This document shows, in pieces, positions 10,772-22,778 of a stretch of DNA of 64,000 bases. The first letter of the stretch is position 1. Every line of letters starts with the position of its first letter. The stretch is from Rhyzopertha dominica. Lineage: Eukaryota > Arthropoda > Insecta > Coleoptera > Bostrichidae. Where the stretch lies: positions 40,073,325 to 40,137,324 of the forward strand of contig QCXZ01000064.1 of NCBI GenBank assembly GCA_025024175.1, read 5' to 3'. Both the position numbers and the translations under genes were made by a program. A model generated the notes under the pieces. It was not told the DNA's origin. It was given only the letters and a program-made list of their open reading frames with translations, and ran no database searches.

Positions 10772-11913
10772 CCAGTCAACGAAGCTCAAAAAAGGCCTCT
10801 CAGCGGAAATAAATTGTGTAGTTCTGGATTTTTGTATAGTGCTAGGGGTTACCTCCCTGAACAACATACTAAAATTCCTGAGTGCTGTGGTATGAGCATT
10901 GGGAGGGGAGGGGGTATAAAGATGGTTTTTCAAATTTTTCGCGAATATCTCGAAAACGACGCCCTCTAGCAGAAAATGTGCCGTATACAAAATTAAAGTA
11001 AATTAAATTCTGCACCTTCTGTACGTTTTTATTATATTATGAGTACTATATAATATAGAATAATCAAACATGGTGAAAAACGCACATCACGTGAATGTTA
11101 AAAATCGTCATCTCAATATTCANAGTCTTCANATGAATCCTCCGCCGGAACACAATTCGCNCATGTGTCAGCCGATCNCAGCTTTCCTGCACCCACAACA
11201 ACCTCCACATCCTGTAGAACATCTGCAGAAAATGCTACTTAAAATAGCTTCTGGTTCCATGCCCGCTCAATCGGTATGATTTGATTCAGCGATTGCTGGA
11301 TCTAGTAATGAGTAATGAAACCACCTTAAGTTACAATAAATGTGCAAAGCTAAACCATATTGTACAAATCTAGTACATTTAGTAAGTAAATACTTCAATA
11401 ATAATAAAATAATTGAACAAAATTAATACCTGTATTAATAGATAAGATAAGAATACGTTTTTTCCTAGAGGCGCCAAAGCAATAAGCAAGACACTACCAT
11501 GTAAACTGCCTTCTCTAACCCACGTGTACTTGATACTTTATTATTAATTCCATTTAAAATATGCATCCATTTTACTGGAATTAAATGGGTTTTTCAGAAT
11601 GTTCAATCTTTCCACCCTCTGAATCTTGCTAGGTGTTGATAATAGAAATAAATATATACGGGACCTTTTTGGTGTGAAATTTTATTTTCTTTAATTTTGT
11701 ATACCGTAGGTAGATTTCCCGTTAAAGGGCGCCGTTTTCGAGATATTCGGAAAAAAACGAAAAAAAAACATACTTTTCCACCCCCTCCCCTCCCAACGCT
11801 GGCATCCCAGCGGTCAGGACTTTTAGTCTGTTGTTCATGGAAACAATCTTTACCACTATACAGAAATCCAAAACTATACGATTTATTTCCGTTCATTTTG
11901 CTTCGTTGACTGG
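10772..11913. repeat. Inverted-repeat pair (arms about 310-330 bp) splitting a transposase
   Basis: The left arm 10772-11083 and right arm 11586-11913 match as reverse complements. Shared blocks include CCAGTCAACGAAGC, CGGAAATAAAT, GGGAGGGGAGGGGGT, the block AATATCTCGAAAACG-CGCCCT and GTATACAAAATTAAAG. Identity is roughly 75-80% by eye, so this is not recent. The 502-bp centre holds a GC-richer, exon-like patch (11126-11273). The pair lies exactly where the transposase reading is interrupted, so it probably arrived as one fold-back unit or as two opposed copies of one repeat. No target duplication is evident at the ends. Confidence 0.7.
11126..11273 (+). other. Exon-like GC-richer island in the loop of the inverted repeat
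   Basis: 148 bases stand out from the AT-rich arms and keep an open frame encoding a Pro/His/Gln-rich peptide (MNPPPEHNS, then LHPQQPPHPVEHLQKMLL). The patch begins after a splice-acceptor-like tract (AATATTCANAG, the N at 11123) and ends at a donor-like GTATGA (11274-11279). It may be a host exon captured by the fold-back, or chance. Three further N bases fall in it, so the frame is not fully certain. I do not recognise the protein. Confidence 0.3.
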
Positions 11914-11999
11914 AACACTGTAAGGAAAACTAGGTAAGTGCGTTTTTTATTTATTATTTATTTTTTATTACTATAATCACATGGTCATATTCATAACTA

Positions 12000-12480
12000 G
12001 CTAATACATCAAGGGTTTGATCTTCATTTCTAGAAGTATTGGGAGAGTTAGAACTCGCAATGTCTTTTACGTGTCCAGCTTCTTTAAATTTTTTAATTCA
12101 CTTGGTCACTGTGGATTAAACGATAGGATTTCCCTCCGGACCGACGTTACTAAATAAATAAGAAACATCTTGGTGCGAACGTTGTTGAATTCCATAGCCA
12201 ACAGCCATTAGAATTTCAATTTGTGCAGCAGTATCGACACCTGCAGAACCTGGTTTGAAAACACTTCTTGTCGTTTATTTGCACACAATGCTTTTTTACA
12301 AAGTTTTGTCATTAAACCATAAAAACAAACACCAGGATATTTTAAAGATCAAAAACAATACAAATTTGCAAAAAAATCAGGCTAAGAAATGAAAAAATAA
12401 TTAGCAAAGAAACTTGTTAAGATCTTTCAGATTTACAGAAATAAACCGGATATTCCCTACTTATTTCGACTAATTGTGTT
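12000..12480 (-). pseudogene. Tc1/mariner-type transposase, N-terminal half and 5' terminus (copy 1)
   Basis: Reading leftwards, AAQIEILMAVGYGIQQRSHQ is followed by DVSYLFSNV-x-PEGNPIV, TKxIKKFKEAGHVKDI and NEDQTLDVLA. This is the helix-turn-helix DNA-binding half of a Tc1/mariner-like transposase; the second copy at 43885 has LFNNVHPERNTIVQS and KFKETGHIKDI at the same place. At the 5' end (about 12430-12475) the minus strand reads TTAGTC...GGTTTATTTCTG, and the same words in the same spacing stand at 43555-43590 in copy 2. This marks the shared terminal region of the element. One stop (TAA) replaces the residue before the conserved STV. Confidence 0.72.
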
Positions 12481-12489
12481 TAAAAGGAT

Positions 12490-15400
12490 TTGTTGGCCTT
12501 TGCTCGTCCATCGTTTGAGTATTTTTGTGCCTGATTAGTGGCTTTTGCTAGTTGCGTTTTGAAAATAATTGACGTTATCTTCCTGCCTTACCACCTGAAA
12601 TGCCTGTTGCCATCAACCTAGCTTATAGCAACATCTCAGTATATTTCACATTCCTTGTAGCTGGAGGCCTTTTGCTATATTGTATTTGGCATATATTTTG
12701 ATTTTTTTCTCACTTCTGGTTTGAGGTAACATTTGGGATGCACTGATGCATTTATTTGAAAATGTTTTATTAATCGACGGTGGAACGCATGGATAATGTG
12801 GAAATATATAATACGAATTACATAATAGGTACCTTTAAGCAATTTGTGATCGATAATCAAACTGTTGGTTATATAATTTGTATTTCCATTTTATCAATAT
12901 TCTATTATCTTCTTAATCTGTCTACCTATATTATTGATCCTACACGATAGTACTTCCGCACACCTTTGAAATAAGTAAAGACGCTCGATATATATAACGA
13001 AGTTAAGTCTAAGGGAGTAAACAAAATAAAATGTAGCGTGAGACAACGCAACGTAATTATATAACATACAATTACTGAGGTCATGAGAATCACAAAAGGA
13101 AATCTAAAAGATATTTATTTTCTATTTAAGATGGATCAAGCGCATCGTCCTGCCATGCAGTGACTACGCTAATGTAAGTACAGTTTTCATTAAAAAATCA
13201 AACAGCACTTAGCTTGCAGATGTGATAATTCCCCAGGATTAGATTTCAGATTTCATTAAACCATTGTCTAACACTGAAAACCCTTAATATTAAAACTTAT
13301 CATTTATAACTTGATCAGTTTGGAGGTAATATCTTTTTAGCGGGAATAAAAGAATGTTTTACTACATAATAAGAAAAATAGTGCTTTCAATTGCTGACAT
13401 GAAATACAAGAACTTAAATAATAAAACTTAGCCAATAAAATGGTTTATAGACTATAAATTTCGGTCGTAAAATCCTTAAATGTGTAGGTAGGTACTGTGT
13501 TTGATAGGATATCCGTGATATCGAGCTAAGGGAACACCTTTTGTCTGCTAAATGCGTGCTTGTTTTCACCATGAACAACTTGGCTTGGCTTGGCAGATAT
13601 TTATTATATGTGTGCTAGTAGTTCAAANGCTCTACGTAATACGTATAGTAGACCTACAAATAATTAATGTAAATTATAAATTCTCGCTTATTATAAAGTT
13701 GAATAATTACATACTTTTGTTATTTTTCTAATTAGACAAATAAAAAACTTAAATGTTTGGGAAGTAAAACACAGGAAATGAAACGTAAGTATATTGAACT
13801 ATACACTGATTAGGTATCATTCCTATAACTAATTACTTCTATATATAGGTTTCCTTAAATTTTATTACCATACATATGGTATTCCAATTACAGGTTATCG
13901 TAAACATCCAATGGGAAACACAAAAACAAATTACATAACGAGACTATAAGCTACAGTATTCCATGCCATCATAATTCGGTTCTCTTTGAGAAGAATTCGG
14001 TAATATCACGATTCTATTAAACCTAACAAATAAGTTATTATTATATATCACAAGGTCTAAAAAGTACAGAAGGAAACTCTAGACCACATTTTCCTTACCC
14101 ACTAGCTGACCTAAAGACATTAATACAACCATTACGAATATGCGATTTAACAAAAAATTGCAATGAACAAATTACATGTGGCATCTACACTGTAAAAGTC
14201 TGTACAAAGAAACAGCTACTCCCAAACCCAACCCACACACTTTAAACCGTTACTCTAATTATAGGATATATTTAAAGACTGGACATTTGACTATGAATAA
14301 CTTCTTCGGCCGGTAAAGCTTTTCGAAGTCTTATATTTGCACACATATAGTCAATCCAAAATATAAACGCGCTTAATTTGTATTTTATAGATTAGGTACA
14401 TATTTAATATATTCCCAAAGTTAGCGGACGAAATGTCTTGTGTACTAAATGGTAACTGGGACGTTGTTACAGGTTGTACTGTCATGTAATGGTATAAGCA
14501 AAACTACTACTACAAATAATTTATGTAAGGCTCTGATTAAAATATAATTATTATATTATTAAAATATTATCTTGAATGGCAAGTTAATATAATTAAGAAA
14601 AAATTAACTGAAAATGTGTGTGAAGAGTAGGTACCTATTGGTACGAATGACTTTTTAATAAAGAATATTTCCTATACGTGCACCTTTCATTTTCACGCTC
14701 TATTGATTGCGTGTTTATAGTCCTATCCCAGTAAGAACAATCCTTTTAAAAGTAAATGCACTGTCAAAAGTTAAATTAACATTAAAATAATGATGAAAAA
14801 ATGGGAAGTATTATGCAAAATATGTGCACATATATTTATTACGATGAAACCTGCTGTATTCATTATTCCGTAAAATACTATCTAATTTCAAGTCCAATTT
14901 TAATACGTTCTACTGAAAACTCATACCTTTGTTTTGGTTATGTGCGCTCATTTCCATTGCTACAAACATTAAAAATATTCCGACGGGCAATAGTGCATAT
15001 GCTAAATGATGGAGAAGCTAAAGTTCTGATAGAGTAACACAAGAGACAGGTTAAGACTCATTTTTCTTTAAGACTGGTCAACCGCCATCCACCACATCGT
15101 GGAAACTAAAGGACAGTGAGCAACGTCAAACAGTGACTAAATAGTTGGTCGATCAGGAATGCTACCGCATAAGCATAAAATTTTATCACACCTACCAATT
15201 TGCTAGTACAAATCGCTTTGTTTTCGAATTCTAATTAAAGAAGGAAGAAGTAATTCTATTCATTCAATCATTCTAACACAACGTCTGTAGTGCAGATTAG
15301 AATCTATTAGAAAGGAACTGAAAAAACTGAAAATTCAATTCAGTACTAATTAACCGCCACATAGGATGAGACGTGAAAACCATGAAAGTAATAAGCAAAC

Positions 15401-18374
15401 TGGGTGTGATTTGATTACTTTAAATTCTTCTTCGAAAACAGTTCCCTATGGACTCACCATGGAAGAAATGAAGATAAATTCGACTCGGTCATGGTCTGTA
15501 GTCTAATGAAAATAAAATCCAGGAAATGTAAACTGCATGCGTCATATTTCCCAAAACTGCAAGTTAGTACCTCTCTATATACCATTACAAAACAGTACCA
15601 ACTTTTTTACACTTTTCGCTTCGTAAAAAAATAGTCGGTCCCATTTCTTCGTAACGCATAATCTTTACACGCAACAATTGGACAAATGCGTCCCATTCAT
15701 CAGCAGTTCGTTTCGGCAACGTGTACTTCAGTCACTGCAGCATTGTAAACTTTCAACTGCGGTATACCTTACCTAGATGTTATTATTAAGATTTAAAGGT
15801 AATGTACATTATGGTAAAAACGGGACGAATAGAAGTCACTAGAGACGGATTGGGCTTGCTTAATGTAGGAAATGAAAGCTCTTCGACGTCGGCTTTTGGC
15901 TGCCAATTCAGTTTTCTACTAGACGTTCACTGCAACAGAAAGAAAAAAGAATTAAATAGTGATGGTGCAAATACAATACAAATATTAACATAGGTAAGCT
16001 TAAATATATAGTCATCAACTAAATAAAAAATGGACAGCTCACACATACTTTAAAATGGCAGTAACACTAAACATAATTTTGTACCCAGAAAGTCTATTTA
16101 CCCTCACAACACATTTAAATAATGTTATTTGCAGCAAACAACATAACCAGTCGAACTCTACTACCTAAATCCTAAATAAAATTCTATTGCTTTAAGAATG
16201 GTCCAACCACTTACCGGCTAAACATATAATAACTAGTATTCGTTAGTTAATCATTTAGATAAGGCAATATTTTAAATGAAGGACTAGTTTAGGAGGCACT
16301 TCGAAAATAATGGCATATTGGATCAAATGAGAAGCATTCATAAATATTACAAAATTTTACTTCCATAGCATCAAACTCATAATATGTATAGGCATTGTTT
16401 AATTCCTGCAAATTCACTGATTAGGTTCCCCTAACCTGTTAACTGCAGCAAGTGATATTTTTTTCATGCAGCTTTGAAGCTTTTCTCTTATTCTAAGTAT
16501 GCGCCGTACACAACAGCAGTAAAAGAAGCGCACCGCATAAAAAAACGTCGGACACAAAATGGCAAACGGTCAGCCATTTTGTATAATAAAAATGAAACAG
16601 TTACAGGTATACACCAACGTATTATTTATTCCGGGATACTTTATGGGCCATAAACATTTTTAGTTTGCGGGCAATTATACAAATTAACTATGTCCAACAT
16701 CATAGGGAGCGCTGGCTCCCCGGCCATCTCGCTTGTTATTATCCACAACATGTCATTACGTATATAATAAAACTTTTATTGCTTTTTATTAATTACAGGT
16801 TGTTTCAGATTAGAGTCGGCGCTAGCAAAAGGTGATGGATGCACATTCCGTTAATGACAAGTGTTTAGGCGCGTTCGCTGTGAAGGAAGAACAACGCAGG
16901 TTCTAATGACGAACAATACGAAATTAACTGGCTTAAAATTGGATGAATCTGTGGAATACAGGTATGAGGAAGGTAAGAAACAAACTAATAAATAGATTCT
17001 GAACATGAATGAATAGAAATGGATGTAGGTAGAGTAATGCTCTTCCAAACGTAGAAGAGGCTGGATCATAATACTTAAGCTTTAATAAATACATGTTAAA
17101 GCCGAAGACGACAGTGACGGAAGTACGATGGTCAATATATAATTGAAGACGCCAACTGTTCCAGTTTATTATGTTAACATTTTTCAACTTTTCTACAAAC
17201 AGGCTACCTCACTTCCAGTTCTTTACATGGGAGTCGCGTACAAAAAAGAATCGGAGCTGCAAGTACATATGTCTGTATTTAGTATTTTATAATAGTAAAA
17301 AGTGTTTAAAATACCTCTATATAATAATAATAATAATAATAAAAAGTAATTATACAAGTATTTAAATACTAGGTATTTTTGCAGCTCTGGGAATGATCTT
17401 GCTGATATTTTAGAAACTATCGCCACCCATTTTCATTTTAAATTGTTTTGGATTAATGAAACACTTCTAAACCATCGATGCTATAAAAAACATACTTTGT
17501 CATATTCATCTGTTTAAATGAAAGATCAGGTAACGACGCCTATGTTAAGTATGTATTTTTTACTTTAATTAAAAGAAAGGTAAAACCTCTGTTTTTAGCG
17601 TCAATGTCTTTTCCTGTTGCTACAATTTTAATCAGAAGAATTGCTTATGTATTAGTAGATACCATTTTAGAATATGGTGGCTATATGGGAAATAAAATTT
17701 ATGAAAACTGTTTACCGAAAAGTCAAGGTATATTGGTGTTGGTATATGTGGAAAGAGATAATTAAAAGTTCTCCATAATATTCTTTCCATTTTTGATAAC
17801 CCGCCTAGAATAATTATGAAAAAAAATTAAAATAACCATTTCGTTCTTTTTTTAATACCTTAAAATACACGTGCTCTAGCACAAATACTTTTTCAAATTT
17901 CCAAAAAGCATTAAATTTAGCAAGTTTGCATTAACTTCCAGCTGCCATTAGCGCCATCTCCGATTCTGTTTACTTATTGCTGCAAAGAAACATCTACGTA
18001 AATTTTATGTATTTTCTATAATGTCGTCGTTGCCATTAAATTCCACCGTAGTGAACCAATTATAATGAATACATCATAGACTGTTCGGGACAGTTTTTTC
18101 GCTTTGTTAAAATGCTCAGTATAATTTATTTTATGGCATTAGTCAAACTGAAACTACAATCTTCAAGCAGCAGTTTTATTCCAGGAAAAACAAAAAAAAT
18201 ATTTGGATTCACGGGCAACAAGGACATTACTAGTTATTTTCTATAGTATACGAAACACCAATAATGTCTTTCGAAATAATGGAATGGAACGAATTAATCA
18301 CTGTTATACATAAAGGTAGTATATACTATCGAAACACTCTCATCAGTTTGGGTAAAAAAACTATTCGCTAGGAT
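12490..18374. other. Unassigned AT-rich stretch
   Basis: No gene or element could be named. It contains a small TTGGC tandem run near 13580, a short hairpin at about 16553-16583 (ACAAAATGGC with its complement) and the TAA microsatellite at 17321-17343. Short open frames such as 14801-15037 and 15802-15993 have no family features. Confidence 0.5.
17321..17343. repeat. (TAA)n microsatellite
   Basis: Seven to eight perfect ATA/TAA units; could be the tail of a decayed LINE but no LINE sequence is attached. Confidence 0.85.
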
Positions 18375-19430
18375 TTATCCGTTTGTTAAAGAATAAACGA
18401 TAATAAAATTATGGTTGCATAGGTTGTTTATTACCCTAATTGAAAAAGATCTTCCTGTTTGACCAATATAAACAGAATTACAATCGTTACAAGAAAAACT
18501 ATAAACTCCCGAATGATTCAAACCTGGAATTTTGTCTTTATTGCGAACAAAACGGGAAAACACACGGCCTACCGTAGAAAAGCCAACACTTATTCCATGA
18601 GAGGAAAACAATTTAGATAAACTAAGTGAGACTGGACCAAGAAACCCAAGGGGATACCAAATTTTNGCTTCTTCAACATAAATGGTGTTAAAANAAAGCT
18701 TAAATTTTGTTAAATATTTAAAGTATAATTTTTGTAATACATGATTTGGAAAGTTATTATTANAAGCAATTTGAAGAATTACACCTAGTTCCTTTTTAAA
18801 AGTGTTTAAAGAAAGAGGTAATTTAAAAAGTCTGTTAAAAAAAGAATGAATTACGGACATTTTGTGTGTATAAGGGTGAAAGGAAAAGTAATTAATAATG
18901 TTATCGGTGCATGTGGGTTTTCTAAAAATTTCGAAAGATAGGTAAGGAGAAGACTGATTTCGTATAATTAATAAATCTAAAAATGGAATTTGATTATCAA
19001 TTTCTATTTCATAACTAAAATTTATAGAATCATGAAGAGAATTAATATATGTAAGAAAACTATTTAAGTCATTGTAATTTCCTGTAAAAAGGCACAAGAC
19101 ATCATCTACATAACGATACCAAAATTTAATATGTGAAGAAAAGTAAATGTTTTTGAAAATATCTTGTTCTAAATTATTCATAAAAAGTTCTGCTAAAAGT
19201 GGACTAAGAGACGAACCTTAATTTTAATTTGACTTAATTTAATTAAGGTTGTTGCTCAGGTCAATTGAATTTTTAATAGCAAAAGAATTTTCGAAATGTA
19301 AAACTTCACGAACGGTCAAATTTAGCCATTTAGCTAAATTATAACACGGAGAATTTATGTAACAAACAACAGGTCTGATGGGACAATTATCTTTCTTCCC
19401 TGTTTTTACTATTTTGCTGCCTTTCCGTTC
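18375..19430 (-). pseudogene. Penelope-like element: reverse transcriptase and GIY-YIG endonuclease, truncated
   Basis: Penelope-like elements encode a reverse transcriptase fused to a GIY-YIG endonuclease. From right to left: PIRPVVCYINSPCYNLAKWL (about 19330-19385); a junction after the block DLSNNL where a stretch of RT has been lost; then a 268-codon open frame starting at 19181. That frame holds YRYVDDVL with both Asp of the RT active site (about residues 22-29), IPFLDLLI, the RKPTCTDN block, the linker, and SGVYSFSCNDC-SVYIGQTGR (about residues 226-247), the GIY-YIG core with both Tyr kept. Soon after GRSFSIR the similarity ends, so the C-terminus is missing. Three N bases lie inside. 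The long open frame suggests a moderately young copy; the internal deletion and lost end make it non-autonomous. Confidence 0.88.
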
Positions 19431-20860
19431 CTGCTAATATTTTTCTCAGCCTTTTAGCGTTTTTGTTTAATTAAGATTAGAAGCCTAGAACAATAAAATA
19501 TTACGCATTCACCACATAAAAATGAAATGCTGGTTTTCAATTTAATCTTCCGACTCATTTTTGTCAACGGCAAATGTCAGTTAGAGTTGCTATAATTTGA
19601 TCGCTGGCTGTAGTTAAACTTTTCGAGAGTGCCTTTTATAAAACTGTTTTCATGATTTTTAAAACATCCATCTGTGATTGATAAGCCGTGATCATTTAGT
19701 ACCAAATTTTCACAAACTGAGGAATGAGCATATATGAGTAATCTCAAAACTTCAACTAGATGGTCAGTTCAATCTTGATTATAAGTGCTGCTTAAAATGG
19801 ATAACTAGACTTAAACAAAATATATGTTGCTTATAATGGTTTTCTTAATACAAACGGATCTCTCGGAAAAGCAACGTTGCCTTGGTCTCNGGGGTNTACC
19901 TCGTAAAANTCCTCGCCGGCCTGACGCAATAAAATGGCTAATGTGACACGCTTCTGGTCGGCAATTATAGCAGCAGACAAAGATCACAGTATCTTGCAGG
20001 AATTCCGGCTGACTTTTCTGATCACCGGCAATCCGAAAAAGTCGTAAATTATCGACGTCTCTAACAGCTTATTATAATAATTTTGTATAGAGTCGCAGAC
20101 TGCGTTTTATGGGGATTCAAACTTTCCGATGCTAGCAATAACGACCCGTCAGTGTGCGAATCCCAGAACCAAACGAGCGGACGTTAAATTTACGACAGTA
20201 CTGCACATTAATGGAGATAAATCATGGGATTTTAAATTCTGATTACGCGCAAAAACTGGATACACTTGCTGTCCTTCCTTATTTTCTACCCAGCTTTTGA
20301 GCAAAAGACATTTGAATCTCAAGTTCCTTTAGGCTCACTACGGATATNTCCTCTGAGGNTACCAAACAAGCGTCCTNGTTTTTACGGGCGAATTCAAGCT
20401 TCTGCAGATTGCCGATAGGTGGCGTCCCATGTGCACAATATGACACAATTTCCTTTTTAGTGTAAAACAGTACTCAATTTATAAATAGGGCAGCTAACCT
20501 AACCGTGTTGTAACTGTCCAGAGTATATTAAAAGTTTATATTACATATTCCTATGTTATCCTCCTGTTGCTTGGTCATTATTATGAGTTTCATTCTGAAT
20601 AAGACGATAAAAGGAAAAACATGTTTACATCATATCCGCCATCTACTGATGACATTTGAGCCTTCTGTCCGTCCTCTTTCTAAAGACCACAGCCTACAGC
20701 TTCGTGGCTGTTGCCAGACAACAGTTCTCAAAGTCAAAGGTTCTCGAATTATTAAGTTAGAATTTATTCTCACTCTCTGTGATATTATAACTGAGAAGTG
20801 TACTTCCAGAATCTTTGACACTGTTTATTGTCAAATCTCTCAATTTGTGGCTACGGCAAA
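19431..20860. other. Unassigned stretch with N bases
   Basis: The part 19860-20420 is richer in GC and has six N bases. On the minus strand it has broken frames with a faint gag-like look, but nothing strong enough to name. The open frame 20553-20873 (106 codons) shows no family feature. Confidence 0.35.
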
Positions 20861-20935
20861 TGGCCCGATTTAACCCCTTTGGATTTGATTTGTGGGCCAC
20901 TCAAAATGACAGGTTATTTCTACACCATCTGAAAC
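20861..20935 (+). pseudogene. Possible mariner transposase C-terminal scrap
   Basis: One frame reads WPDLTPLDLICGPLK, which resembles the WPPRSPDLTPLDFFLWG-LK block around the third catalytic Asp of mariner transposases. Only about 25 residues match and the flanks do not extend it. Confidence 0.4.
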
Positions 20936-22052
20936 TCTTCATCACCAGGAAACGTTGATCGTGCAAAGAGTATATTGCTGAAAATTAATTATGCTTTCAT
21001 TACCGCTTTTGTTTACTTTCACAGTAATCTACGCATAGTTCTCGAAAAAGGATCGTTCAAATTTGAAAATAGAAGACATGGTTGCATAGACAACGAAACC
21101 AGCTTCAAAATTATGTGTCAGTTGACGCTTTGTGCTTTTTAAGTTCTTTGTAGGGATAGCTCTGGGCGCTAGAGGGTTACAGATATAATTTCGAAACTGA
21201 TTGACCTATTTTGTTTTTAAACATGGTCAAAACTGTAGTACTAGGAACATTGGAAAAACTAATCAAAAACATATTCATTCATCCAAAAACTTTCCTCGTC
21301 TAACGTAGACTTCGCAAGCCGCCATGGTTCAATTTTGAAGCAAGTTTTTTTATTGTTGGCGGATTACAACAGCCCATAGTCATGTTTCTCAAAGAGCAAA
21401 TTTCGCAACGAAGTCTCGTAAAAGTTACTAATTTGTACTACGTCCAGTCATGTACCCATGTTCTCTCATCAGGGTATAAACTGAGCTTGAAGCAGGTTCT
21501 AGTCGTTATATGATTTACAACTTATAGCAGTGCCGCTTTTATGGGCCCCTATCATTTCAGGGTTATAACAATATACAAGTTATAACTGCACCCTAGCGGT
21601 TGTACGTTCGATTAATGCATGCACTTTCGCAAGCTCATGTGATTTACACCAGACCATCACATGTTTATGTCCTACGTAGCCATTAAAAACATCTACGAAG
21701 ACAGATACAGACGTCAGCTTTCAGAAAAATTATTTCATTTGTAGNTTAAATATTTCTTCGTTTTAGTAAACTTAGTCATAGCGCATATGTTTGGCTATTA
21801 TGCAAAGCTGCCGTTTTGACATATTTCTTAAGAAGCCAAAATTTCTACATCTCGTTACTCCTAGTCGGTACAGCATCAAGTACTAAAGCCTTATAGATGT
21901 GAATTAAAAGAATGCAGGAGGCCTTGTTAACTTAGTCGCAGGTTGGATGATAATAATATAACTTAATATGTGCCCATTGGGCACCACCCTCAGGTATTTA
22001 TTTAGATGACTCATTTAAATAATCTCCGGTATCAATTTGAAAATAAGAAAAA
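20936..22052. other. Unassigned stretch
   Basis: Nothing recognisable. A TGCCCATTGGGCA palindrome lies at about 21972. Confidence 0.4.
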
Positions 22053-22066
22053 AAAAAGTCTTTTTA
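22053..22066. repeat. Left target site duplication of the Penelope fold-back
   Basis: AAAAAGTCTTTTTA, repeated exactly at 22312-22325 on the other side of the insert. Confidence 0.8.
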
Positions 22067-22311
22067 CGAGGGTGAACGCTTTCAGCGTCCATAAATTAAG
22101 ATAATGTTTTGTCGGATAGATCGCTGTCTCTTGAAAATACTGACAAAAAATTAATAGTCTGACGTTTCGATTACACCTGTAATCTTTGTCAAAGACGAAG
22201 AACCTCAAAATTTGCCTGACACAAGATTACAGGTGTAATCGAAACGTCAGACTATTAATTTTTTGTCAGTGTTTTCAAGAGACAGCGATCTATCCGACAA
22301 AATATTATCTT
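22067..22311. mobile_element. 245-bp fold-back made of Penelope-like 3' terminal sequence
   Basis: The insert is a hairpin: 22098-22184 and 22225-22311 are 87-bp reverse complements with about two mismatches, joined by a 40-bp loop. The arm sequence (TATCCGACAAAAT, CTTGAAAAC-CTGACAAAAA, GTCTGACGTTTCGATTACAC) is the same as the 3' region of the Penelope element at 31472-32827. The left end carries 31 further bases (22067-22097, GAACGCTTTCAGCGTCC) matching the extreme 3' end of that element in reverse. It encodes nothing and is flanked by an exact 14-bp duplication, so it was inserted as one unit. Confidence 0.85.
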
Positions 22312-22325
22312 AAAAAGTCTTTTTA
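22312..22325. repeat. Right target site duplication of the Penelope fold-back
   Basis: Exact copy of 22053-22066. Confidence 0.8.
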
Positions 22326-22634
22326 TTTAGATTGTACGGTTTTTTACTGCACAAAAAGAAATTGTTTCGAGAGCAACTATAATGGGCTGTTCAGCGAGAT
22401 ACTAGAATTCGGTAGGAAAAATACACGAGATTAGGATTAGTAGCAAAGTGTTAAAGCCAAACAGTGGGCAAACAGCTTTCAATTTAACTTTCAGAAACCA
22501 GGATTATTATAATACATAATAAGTATTTAGATTGGGTCAAACGGAACTATGATTTAGTTTTCCCCTTGGATCCATAGTTTAAACAGTGTACTTAAAATAG
22601 GAGTACTAACATAGTTCATTTGCACTGAGAACCA

Positions 22635-22778
22635 ATTGCTCCACCTTCCTTTGTGATATAGAGATGCCACTTTGTTCGCACTATGGCGTCTGTGCTTGAA
22701 ACCCTCAAACAATTCCTGAGTTTATTTTTAATAAAATTTACGATGAAGAAGGCCCTTTCCAATGAAGTTCTGGAAAAT
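22635..22778 (-). pseudogene. hAT-type transposase C-terminal scrap
   Basis: The minus strand reads, in one frame without stops, SLERAFFIVNFIKNKLRNCL followed by SSTDAIVRTKWHLY. This resembles the C-terminal dimerisation region of hAT transposases and their domesticated relatives (S-E-R-x-FS-x-MNFIKNKLRNRL...LDAILRI). Only about 45 residues are seen and no terminal repeats, so the call rests on this block alone. Confidence 0.5.

Noticed and set aside
18339..18346. CTGATGAG on the minus strand, possible hammerhead next to the Penelope relic
   Set aside because: The downstream core GAAA and pairing stems are missing.
19860..20420. Broken minus-strand frames that might be gypsy gag
   Set aside because: Six N bases and only vague similarity; not enough to name.
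20553..20873. 106-codon open frame on the plus strand
   Set aside because: No recognisable domain; overlapping minus-strand frame equally open; only the unrelated scrap after it resembles a transposase.
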